Below are positions 1 to 4,787 of a DNA stretch of 5,038 nucleotides, in pieces (the stretch's first letter is position 1; each line of letters opens with the position of its first letter). The notes beneath the pieces were generated by a model. It had not been told where the DNA came from and did not search any database. It was given only the letters and a program-made list of their open reading frames with translations. Where the stretch lies: the NCBI GenBank assembly GCA_018830745.1, contig JAHJRU010000117.1, positions 1 through 5,038 of the forward strand, written 5' to 3'. A program made the translations under genes and the position numbers. Origin of the DNA: Chloroflexota bacterium (lineage in GTDB: Bacteria; Chloroflexota; Dehalococcoidia; Dehalococcoidales; JAHJRU01).

Positions 1-95
1 CGGGCTATATCCCTGACGGTAGGGGCGTAGCCTTTTTCCTGAAGAAAGGAACGGATGTAGTTCAGAATGTTGAGCCTCGTTTTTGAAATCCGCAC
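1..95 (-). CDS. lexA: LexA-type SOS repressor, N-terminal fragment (runs off left edge)
   Basis: Only the first 31 codons are in the window. They encode a winged helix-turn-helix start typical of LexA: ISKTRLNILNYIRSFL, then EKGYAPTVRDIA. This matches the family pattern of an 'RQxxIL' helix followed by 'GYPPTVREI'. LexA binds operators of DNA-damage genes, including its own, and self-cleaves when RecA is activated. The C-terminal peptidase domain lies outside the window, so the call rests on the DNA-binding domain alone. The start is taken as GTG at 93-95, because the frame upstream meets a stop (TGA at 108-110) with no ATG between. GGTGA at 100-104 pairs with the 16S tail at suitable spacing. 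A strong promoter lies at 142-170, giving a leader of about 40 nt that contains a tandem repeat. Another regulator with a LexA-like DNA-binding domain is the main alternative. Confidence 0.75.
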   Translation of the reverse strand, partial: MRISKTRLNILNYIRSFLQEKGYAPTVRDIA

Positions 96-104
96 TATCT
101 CACC

Positions 105-122
105 AGTTCATGAAGTTCATGA
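105..122 (-). repeat. Perfect tandem 9-bp repeat in the lexA leader
   Basis: AGTTCATGA occurs twice with no gap (105-113 and 114-122); on the mRNA strand it reads TCATGAACT twice. It lies between the predicted transcription start (about 135) and the GTG start codon, and each unit contains the GAAC/GTTC core found in several known LexA boxes. It could be an autoregulatory operator. The spacing (GAAC-N5-GAAC) does not match the classical Gram-positive box (GAAC-N4-GTTC) or the alphaproteobacterial box (GTTC-N7-GTTC), so the role is inferred. Confidence 0.5.
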
Positions 123-141
123 TACATTTGTCCTATAAAAT

Positions 142-170
142 ATTGTAGCATTGAAAGGGCTAACTGTCAA
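142..170 (-). promoter_or_regulatory. Sigma-70 promoter for the lexA-like gene
   Basis: Read on the minus strand, this is a perfect TTGACA -35 box (165-170), a 17-nt spacer and a TACAAT -10 box (142-147; 5 of 6 consensus bases). Transcription should start near position 135. This is the best promoter match in the window, and it sits where a lexA promoter is expected. Confidence 0.75.
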
Positions 171-178
171 CATTAGCC
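158..178. promoter_or_regulatory. Inverted repeat centred on the lexA -35 box, possible operator
   Basis: GGCTAA (158-163) and TTAGCC (173-178) form perfect 6-bp arms around a 9-bp centre that contains the -35 hexamer (165-170). A repressor bound here would block RNA polymerase. The arms are short enough to arise by chance and do not match a LexA box known to me. Confidence 0.3.
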
Positions 179-475
179 ATGGTGAGTGGCTGGAGTTGCC
201 CGCTCCATGACCGTGGTAGGTTAAATGTTTATGGAAAGTTTAGATGGCACACGCAGGCTTTTATGGTTTGTTTATCTTCTTGATGGCATCATGTTAATAA
301 TGAAATAGGAAGAAAAGGCCGGTCTGGGGCAAGTCAACCACTGAAGCCGATGGTGGTGAAAGGTAAACGACAGCCCGTTAAGGCTTATGAAGTACTGGAC
401 ATATACAAATAATTATCGAAAAGGTGTATCTGTCCCTTGTTATTAAAGGAATCTAAGCTCCAGGGGGTGATGAAT
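171..475 (+). other. Intergenic region upstream of the GAF/HD-GYP gene with a possible folded leader
   Basis: No convincing gene is present. Between 316 and 386 a nested fold can be drawn. AGGCC (316-320) pairs with GGCTT (382-386), GGGC (327-330) with GCCC (373-376), GTC (333-335) with GAC (369-371), and ACCAC (337-341) with GTGGT (353-357), the last closing an 11-nt loop. Each stem is short, so this is a candidate only. A second imperfect hairpin pairs CCATGGT (177-183) with ACCGTGG (210-216) and TGGAG (191-195) with CTCCA (203-207). GATGGCA is repeated at 243-249 and 282-288. I see no strong plus-strand promoter; TATACA at 402-407 could be a -10 box but lacks a good -35. The ribosome binding site for the next gene is at 462-467. 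Confidence 0.35.
462..467 (+). promoter_or_regulatory. Ribosome binding site that sets the GAF/HD-GYP start
   Basis: AGGGGG, continuing as AGGGGGTGAT (462-471), matches the anti-Shine-Dalgarno complement at nearly every position. It lies 8 nt before ATG 476. This favours ATG 476 over the in-frame TTG at 437, ATG at 470 and GTG at 467. Confidence 0.7.
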
Positions 476-1648
476 ATGGTAAGTGTTGATAGAGCTGGAG
501 AGGTAAACGAAGTCCGGGATATTGAGGCGACGGTAGCTGAGACAGAGCAGTACAGGGAGAGGTTGGACCTTCTCTACAAAGTGGGTAAAAAGGTAGGTTC
601 GGTCTCGGAGGTGGCTAAGCTACTGGACCAAATTCTGCCAATGACGCAGCAGACATTAAAAGCTGAAGCCTCTTCGATGCTCTTAATTGACCGGGAGAAA
701 AATGAACTCTATTTCAGGGTGGCCGAGGGCAAAGCGGGCAGTTTGCTAAAGCGTGTTAGATTGAGTATGGATTCAGGGATAGCTGGCTGGGTTGCTCGTC
801 AAGGCAGACCGTTACTCGTTAATGACGTGACCAGAGACACCCGCTTCAGTAGGGAGACAGATGAAGTAACCGGTTTTACCACCAGGTCAGTCTTGGCTGT
901 GCCGGTGGTGTCAGGGCGTGAGGTTTTGGGTGTTCTGGAAGTGGTTAACAAAACTGACGGGAGCATGTTTAATGAGCAGGATTTGGCCGTCTTAATGGCG
1001 CTGGCTTCAACGGCGGCTATTGCCATCAGCAATGCCAGGCTGCATCAAGAGGTGCTGGATGGCTATAAAAGCACGGTTAAGACTTTAGCCGCTGCCATTG
1101 ATGCTAAAGACCCATACACCTGCGGTCATTCACAACGGGTAATGGAATATACTTTGCTGGGAGCTTCGGCTATGGCCTTTTCGCAGGGTGAGCTACAGGC
1201 CCTGGAGTTTGGCGGCTTGCTGCATGACGTCGGTAAAATTGGTGTGGAAGACGCCATATTACGCAAATCCGGTCCCCTGACGCCGGAGGAATGGCCTGTT
1301 ATGCATACCCACCCTCTGATAGGGGCTAACATCATTGATGAAGTTCCCTTCCTGGCAGCAGCCAGAGACTTTATCCTCTATCATCATGAAAGATATGATG
1401 GTACCGGGTATCCCGAAGGTTTGGGCGGTGAGGATATCCCCATCGGCGCGCGGTTGCTGGCCGTGGCGGATGCTTTTGACACTATGACCACGGACCGTTC
1501 TTACCGGGCGGCACGAAGTACGGATAAAGCCCTGAATGAGTTAGAAAGACGCGCCGGCATACAGTTTTGCCCCGTGGCTGTAGAGGCGTTCATATCTGCC
1601 TTTAGAAAGCAGCCGGGGGCGCTTCTTCAGTCTCAGCCTGAAGCTTAA
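476..1648 (+). CDS. GAF domain plus HD-GYP protein, probable cyclic-di-GMP phosphodiesterase
   Basis: The product is a 390-residue soluble protein with no signal peptide or membrane helix. After a short charged N-terminus, residues about 43-188 form a GAF sensor domain; the stretches GIAGWVARQGRPLLVNDV and SVLAVPV are typical. Residues about 196-378 form an HD-GYP domain. Its metal and catalytic motifs are all visible: GHS (H218), HDVGKIG (H250, D251, K254), HTHP (H277, H279), YHHERYDGTGYP (H303, H304 and the GYP at 311-313) and ADAFD (D332). HD-GYP domains hydrolyse cyclic di-GMP to pGpG or GMP, or sometimes other cyclic dinucleotides. The GAF domain would tune this activity through an unknown ligand. 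One departure from the family is near the C-terminus, where the usual QFDP reads QFCP (C365). The start is chosen from the ribosome binding site at 462-467. An extended version from TTG 437 would be 403 residues. The 3' end overlaps the convergent gene by 47 bp. Family assignment is firm; the exact substrate is inferred. Confidence 0.93.
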   Translation: MVSVDRAGEVNEVRDIEATVAETEQYRERLDLLYKVGKKVGSVSEVAKLLDQILPMTQQTLKAEASSMLLIDREKNELYFRVAEGKAGSLLKRVRLSMDSGIAGWVARQGRPLLVNDVTRDTRFSRETDEVTGFTTRSVLAVPVVSGREVLGVLEVVNKTDGSMFNEQDLAVLMALASTAAIAISNARLHQEVLDGYKSTVKTLAAAIDAKDPYTCGHSQRVMEYTLLGASAMAFSQGELQALEFGGLLHDVGKIGVEDAILRKSGPLTPEEWPVMHTHPLIGANIIDEVPFLAAARDFILYHHERYDGTGYPEGLGGEDIPIGARLLAVADAFDTMTTDRSYRAARSTDKALNELERRAGIQFCPVAVEAFISAFRKQPGALLQSQPEA

Positions 1649-2021
1649 CCACCGGTGAAGGCTTTTCCTGGAAGGGATGCATGCGCACGAAGTGGGAGAA
1701 GAGAAACGGGTAGTTAGATTTCAGATGTTCGGCGTAAGCCACCCACTCGGCGGCCAAATGCCGGTAGACCCGCCGGATGTCAACGGAGATGTGCTGAATG
1801 TCGCTATCCGGGAGGTCCTTCACTGAGGGTCGCGTTTCCAGTTCCTCCGCCAGGTGGAAGGTAGCCCACAGCAAATCGGTGAAGTATTCGTGCTCCAGAA
1901 GGTTAGGGTTCTCCAGCAGCGCCAGCAGAAACGTTCGCTTCTGCATCAGGAATGTTCTCAGTTCATCCAGGTCTATTTTGAGGCAATCGGGCTTATCCTT
2001 GATGGCCCGGGCATAGTTCAT
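1602..2021 (-). CDS. Conserved hypothetical protein, C-terminal half of a gene split by an in-frame TGA
   Basis: As an independent ORF this gives 139 residues, soluble and mostly helical. Recognisable stretches are LRTFLMQKRTFLLALLENPN, HEYFTDLLWATFHLAEELE and NYPFLFSHFVRMHPF. The frame is the same as that of the upstream ORF at 2046-2402, with only the TGA at 2046-2048 and eight sense codons between them. There is no good ribosome binding site before ATG 2021. The simplest reading is that this is the cytoplasmic part of one protein of about 265 residues whose N-terminal half carries two membrane helices. From memory, such full-length proteins of unknown function occur in anaerobic bacteria; no function is known to me. 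The C-terminus is rich in Ala, Pro and Glu, and its last 47 bp overlap the end of the GAF/HD-GYP gene on the other strand. It could be made by readthrough or reinitiation, or not at all. Confidence 0.7.
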   Translation of the reverse strand: MNYARAIKDKPDCLKIDLDELRTFLMQKRTFLLALLENPNLLEHEYFTDLLWATFHLAEELETRPSVKDLPDSDIQHISVDIRRVYRHLAAEWVAYAEHLKSNYPFLFSHFVRMHPFQEKPSPVVKLQAETEEAPPAAF

Positions 2022-2045
2022 CGCCTGCTTGAATTCGGCATGGGT

Positions 2046-2402
2046 TCAGTTCTGCGCCGCGCCTAAGTTTTGCGCTATCTCCTGGCGTTGCTCGAAACAG
2101 TGAAGCAGGCGGCGCAGGAGCTCAGTGCCCACCTCGCTGAAGAAGGCGCCGATAACCATATTAAGCTTCTGTATCATAGCCCGCTTCTCCCGGCGTGCCA
2201 GGAACCGTTCTACCACTATCACCACCAGAAACGCTTCCAGGGGCAGGAAGGCTAAATCTCCGACCATGTAAATAAAAATGTGGTGGGGGTCCTGGAAGAT
2301 GAAGTAATGGACCAGGTAGGTGAGCGCGGACAGGGCCATTAAGATACCGGCCAGCAGCAGTATTGTTTTATAACGCTTCAGTTTTTTCAAGTATTTACGC
2401 AT
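2046..2402 (-). CDS. Two-helix membrane protein of unknown function, N-terminal half (ends at an in-frame TGA)
   Basis: This ORF gives 118 residues. A basic start (MRKYLKKLKRYK) is followed by two hydrophobic helices at about 13-36 and 42-64, joined by a short QDPHH turn. A charged cytoplasmic stretch follows (RFLARREKRAMIQKLNMVIG and onward). By the positive-inside rule both ends face the cytoplasm. The ORF stops at TGA (2046-2048), yet the same frame continues through THAEFKQA into the 139-residue ORF at 1602-2021. The likely original gene is therefore 1602-2402 with one nonsense codon, perhaps TGG (Trp) changed to TGA. The start is ATG 2400-2402; the purine tract AGGGG directly abuts it, an unusually tight spacing, and no other start fits because TAA lies nine codons upstream. 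A promoter at 2439-2467 supports transcription. The function is unknown. Confidence 0.7.
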   Translation of the reverse strand: MRKYLKKLKRYKTILLLAGILMALSALTYLVHYFIFQDPHHIFIYMVGDLAFLPLEAFLVVIVVERFLARREKRAMIQKLNMVIGAFFSEVGTELLRRLLHCFEQRQEIAQNLGAAQN

Positions 2403-2438
2403 CCCCTGTAATTTACTCGCCTGTTATCTGATAGGGCT

Positions 2439-2467
2439 ATGTTAAACCTCCGCCCGCTAGCTGTCAA
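2439..2467 (-). promoter_or_regulatory. Sigma-70 promoter for the split membrane-protein gene
   Basis: On the minus strand this is a perfect TTGACA (2462-2467), a 17-nt spacer and TAACAT (2439-2444; 4 of 6 consensus bases). It ends 36 bp before ATG 2402. Inverted arms AGCTGT (2459-2464) and ACAGCT (2472-2477) flank and partly cover the -35 box and may be an operator. Confidence 0.55.
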
Positions 2468-2517
2468 CAAAACAGCTGCGCTGCTGCTGGTTCTGCTAAT
2501 TCATGGTTGTTCAAAAA

Positions 2518-2624
2518 CGTCATTGTGAGAAGTCCCGGTGTAATCTGGACGACGAAGCAATCTTTGGGGATAGCTGATAAAGTTAGAGATTGCTTCCCCC
2601 GACGGTGTCGGGGTCGCAATGACG
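2518..2624. repeat. Palindromic interspersed element (MITE/REP-like), about 107 bp
   Basis: The ends are inverted copies of each other: CGTCATTGTGA (2518-2528) and TCGCAATGACG (2614-2624), 10 of 11 positions matching. A second inner pair is perfect: GAAGCAATCT (2554-2563) and AGATTGCTTC (2587-2596). The right half holds a perfect 7-bp hairpin, CCCCGAC-GGT-GTCGGGG (2597-2613). The left half has a decayed counterpart (GTCC at 2532-2535 and GGAC at 2547-2550). The whole folds into a cruciform-like structure with no ORF. This CATTGCGAG...ACGAAGCAATCT layout matches a dispersed intergenic repeat I recall from environmental anaerobes, including Chloroflexota. No other copy is in the window, so mobility and copy number are not shown. 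Confidence 0.7.
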
Positions 2625-2684
2625 ACTAATGGCTTGCTTTTAATTCGCCAACTAAGATTGAGTAATATCCGGCTACTTGATTAC

Positions 2685-2712
2685 TTGACAGCAGGTAAGT
2701 GCAGGCTTTAAT
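2685..2712 (+). promoter_or_regulatory. Sigma-70 promoter for the SDR gene
   Basis: A perfect TTGACA (2685-2690), a 16-nt spacer and TTTAAT (2707-2712; 5 of 6 consensus bases) precede the SDR start by about 35-40 bp. TAATAT at 2709-2714 is an alternative -10 with an 18-nt spacer. GCAGG is repeated 10 bp apart in the spacer (2691-2695 and 2701-2705). Confidence 0.6.
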
Positions 2713-2740
2713 ATAGCCACTGTTTGAGAAATATGGATAC

Positions 2741-2744
2741 GGAG
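2741..2744 (+). promoter_or_regulatory. Ribosome binding site before a triple-ATG start
   Basis: GGAG lies 2, 5 and 8 nt before three consecutive ATG codons (2747, 2750, 2753). The 8-nt spacing to ATG 2753 is closest to optimal, so the SDR may begin two residues later than the first ATG. Confidence 0.55.
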
Positions 2745-2746
2745 AT

Positions 2747-3502
2747 ATGATGATGCAGAACGAAAAACAGCTAAAAGATATGGTGGCCATAATCACCGGC
2801 GGCGGCAAGGGTATCGGACGGTCTATCGCCATGGCTTATGCCGAACAGGGAGCCAATCTGGTGATATGTGGTCGCAATAAGTCTCTGCTTGACGAAGTGA
2901 GCCGGGAGGCAGGTGCGCTGGGCGTTTCTGTGCTGCCGGTGCGGGCTGACGTGTCGGTGGAGGCTGACGTGGAGAACATGGTAGAGCGGGCGCTAAGGGA
3001 GTTCGGGCAGATAGATATACTGGTAAATAATGCCGGTATACCGGGTCCTACGGTACTGATAACCGAGATAAAAAAAACCGACTGGGACGCCGTGATGGGC
3101 ACTAACGTGACCGGTGTATTTCTCTGTTCCCGGGCGGTGCTGAGGCACATGATAGGGCGGGGGAAGGGCAATATCCTCAATGTATCTTCCGGCGCCGGCA
3201 AAACAGTCAAGGTGGTTCGCAGTCTCTCCTATAACGTCTCCAAGTTCGCTGTGGAAGGACTGACGGCGGCTACGGCGGTGCAGATGAAGCCCTACGGTAT
3301 CTGTGTAAATGCCCTGCGTCCGGGCATGATTGACACCGATTTCCACAGGGATACGCCGGAGGAATGGAAGGCGAAAATGCTCCCGATGAGGCACCCGGAT
3401 GTGGTCAAAGAGCTGGCGGTATTTCTCGTCTTGCAGACGGTGGATACCATGACCGGGGAGTCGGTTGACCTCGCCGAGTGGGAGCGGAGTCGGCAGGCTT
3501 AG
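2747..3502 (+). CDS. Short-chain dehydrogenase/reductase (SDR), FabG-like oxidoreductase
   Basis: The product has 251 residues, the usual length for a classical SDR. Visible motifs are the cofactor loop TGGGKGIG (17-24), an arginine after the second strand (CGR, R43) suggesting NADP(H), ADV (67-69), NNAG (94-97), N120, the active-site serine in NVSSGAG (S148), and YNVSK with Y162 and K166. PGMIDTDF (192-199) follows as in the family. The catalytic tetrad is complete, so the enzyme should reduce a ketone or oxidise an alcohol in the cytoplasm; the substrate cannot be read from the sequence. The C-terminus (MTGESVDLAEWERSRQA) lacks the usual glycine-rich 'DGG' ending, so it is probably not the fatty-acid-synthesis FabG itself. 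The gene has its own promoter at 2685-2712 and converges on the zinc dehydrogenase gene 28 bp away. The first of three ATGs is given; the third is equally possible. Confidence 0.92.
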   Translation: MMMQNEKQLKDMVAIITGGGKGIGRSIAMAYAEQGANLVICGRNKSLLDEVSREAGALGVSVLPVRADVSVEADVENMVERALREFGQIDILVNNAGIPGPTVLITEIKKTDWDAVMGTNVTGVFLCSRAVLRHMIGRGKGNILNVSSGAGKTVKVVRSLSYNVSKFAVEGLTAATAVQMKPYGICVNALRPGMIDTDFHRDTPEEWKAKMLPMRHPDVVKELAVFLVLQTVDTMTGESVDLAEWERSRQA

Positions 3503-3530
3503 TGCCGACAACAGTTAAGGCAAACATTGG

Positions 3531-4616
3531 CTATGGCACCAGGGCACTTCTGATGGGCTTGATTCCCGGGATGTCACCCCCCGAGGCTTGCAGCGCTTCT
3601 TCTGCCTGATGCAGCGGGAAGCGGTGGGATATGATTTCTCCCACCGGGTATTTCCCAGACTCAACGAGTTTGATGGCAGCCCGCATGGCTTTATGGTCAT
3701 TGGTAAATACACCCTGGAACCGTATCTCCCGCTGAGCTATTTTGTCCGTGTCTAGCGGTACGCGTACATCTGAACCAACTATGCTGCAGCAGACCACCGT
3801 ACCCTGTACCCTTACCAGGTCAATGGTCCGGGCAATGACCTCCGGTGAACCCGCCACCTCAACCACGATGTCCGCCAGTCTGCCGTCGGTTAAGTCGCCG
3901 ACCACTTGCAACACGTCCTCTTTCTCGGCATTGATGGTATAATCGGCGCCGAACCTTTTAACCAGTTCAAATCTCGGCTCATCGCCGGTCAGCCCGGTGA
4001 CGATGATGGGTGAGGCACCCGATTCCTTGGCGGCTATGGTGGCGGCCATACCCTGAGCTCCCATGCCCATAATGAGCACGGCGTCTCCGATGCTGGCTCC
4101 TCCGGCAAGGCGCACCCACTGGATGCCGTTGGCAATGACGGCGTTAATCAGCACGGCTTCTTCGCTCGATATGCTTTCGGAGATTTTATAAATCTGGGAG
4201 CCGGGGGGCAAATACTGGTATTCCCCGTAACCACCCCAGATATAAGGTGGAACATCGCATGGCACACGCCAGCCCACTCGGTTCTCGCACCAGCGGTGCA
4301 TACCCATGCGGCAATAATAGCAGTGCAAGCATGGCTGACTGGAATCAGCCACCACGCGGTCGCCTTTTTTTACTCCCCATCGCCGGGCGGCAATTTCACC
4401 CACTGCGGCAATGCGCCCCACCACTTCATGTCCCAGAATCATGGGGAGCTTGAACCAGTCCAGCTTGCCGTGGTATGCCTTGGGGTCGGTGCCACAGACG
4501 GCGCACATCTCAATCTTCAGCAGCCCTTCCTCCGGTCCGATTTCCGGGATGTCGAACTGCTGCATTTCAATTTTATTCGGGGCTACCAGTACGGCTGACC
4601 ACTCTTTTTCTGCCAT
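3531..4616 (-). CDS. Zinc-dependent medium-chain alcohol dehydrogenase (MDR family)
   Basis: The product has 361 residues, normal for zinc alcohol dehydrogenases of the sorbitol/threonine dehydrogenase type. Catalytic zinc ligands are visible in CGTD (C41) and GHE (H63, E64), with E152 or E153 a likely further ligand. The structural zinc site is complete as C96-x2-C99-x2-C102-x7-C110. The Rossmann motif GMGAQG (184-189) binds NAD(P); the second strand ends in VTGL rather than the acidic residue typical of strict NAD enzymes, so cofactor choice is open. It should interconvert an alcohol or polyol with an aldehyde or ketone in the cytoplasm; the substrate is unknown. The start is firm, with AAGGAG (4625-4630) 8 nt before ATG 4616. 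It lies 171 bp downstream of the glycyl radical enzyme gene on the same strand, with its own promoter at 4674-4703. A link to that enzyme's product is plausible but unproven. Confidence 0.93.
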   Translation of the reverse strand: MAEKEWSAVLVAPNKIEMQQFDIPEIGPEEGLLKIEMCAVCGTDPKAYHGKLDWFKLPMILGHEVVGRIAAVGEIAARRWGVKKGDRVVADSSQPCLHCYYCRMGMHRWCENRVGWRVPCDVPPYIWGGYGEYQYLPPGSQIYKISESISSEEAVLINAVIANGIQWVRLAGGASIGDAVLIMGMGAQGMAATIAAKESGASPIIVTGLTGDEPRFELVKRFGADYTINAEKEDVLQVVGDLTDGRLADIVVEVAGSPEVIARTIDLVRVQGTVVCCSIVGSDVRVPLDTDKIAQREIRFQGVFTNDHKAMRAAIKLVESGKYPVGEIISHRFPLHQAEEALQASGGDIPGIKPIRSALVP

Positions 4617-4673
4617 GATTTCAACTCCTTTGGGCGTTCTTTGGAAGCTGGTATTATTGTCCAGGCTCGAAAA

Positions 4674-4703
4674 ATACTACAGGAAGCAAGCCGGTGCTGT
4701 CAA
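4674..4703 (-). promoter_or_regulatory. Candidate sigma-70 promoter for the zinc dehydrogenase gene
   Basis: On the minus strand this is a perfect TTGACA (4698-4703), an 18-nt spacer and TAGTAT (4674-4679; 4 of 6 consensus bases, preceded by a T but lacking a full extended -10). The leader would be about 50 nt, ending in the AAGGAG ribosome binding site. It would allow expression apart from the upstream glycyl radical enzyme gene. Confidence 0.45.
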
Positions 4704-4787
4704 AAAATTCGGGCAGGAAAAGAAATTATGGCGGACCGGAACCAGCGGGTTGTAGAAGCCACACTTCAGTATCAGGTACCGCATAGT

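Noticed and set aside
179..283. 34-codon plus-strand ORF in the lexA/HD-GYP gap
   Set aside because: No ribosome binding site, no recognisable domain, and it overlaps the -35 side of the divergent promoter region. Probably chance.
437..475. TTG 437 as the start of the HD-GYP protein
   Set aside because: A near-consensus ribosome binding site at 462-467 sits 8 nt before ATG 476, and the added 13 residues show no domain.
1625..1643. CTTCAG/CTGAAG hairpin as a terminator for the HD-GYP gene
   Set aside because: The stem is only 6 bp, lies inside the coding region and is not followed by a T-run on either strand.
2046..2048. TGA read as selenocysteine
   Set aside because: No convincing SECIS-like hairpin follows, and a two-helix membrane protein of unknown function has no evident redox site here. 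A Trp-to-stop change is simpler.
2993..3511. 172-residue minus-strand ORF opposite the SDR gene
   Set aside because: It is a shadow of the SDR coding strand, with no domain and histidine/proline-rich composition typical of antisense frames.
3502..3539. GTGCC/GGCAC and TGCC/GGCA inverted repeats between the SDR and zinc dehydrogenase genes as a bidirectional terminator
   Set aside because: The arms are 4-5 bp with large loops and no adjacent T-run.
4296..4755. Plus-strand ORFs of 100 and 114 residues opposite the zinc dehydrogenase gene
   Set aside because: Antisense shadows of a well-supported gene, with no recognisable domain or ribosome binding site.
4617..4787. Terminator after the glycyl radical enzyme gene
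   Set aside because: No stable hairpin with a T-run is visible in the 171-bp gap, only the promoter and ribosome binding site of the next gene.
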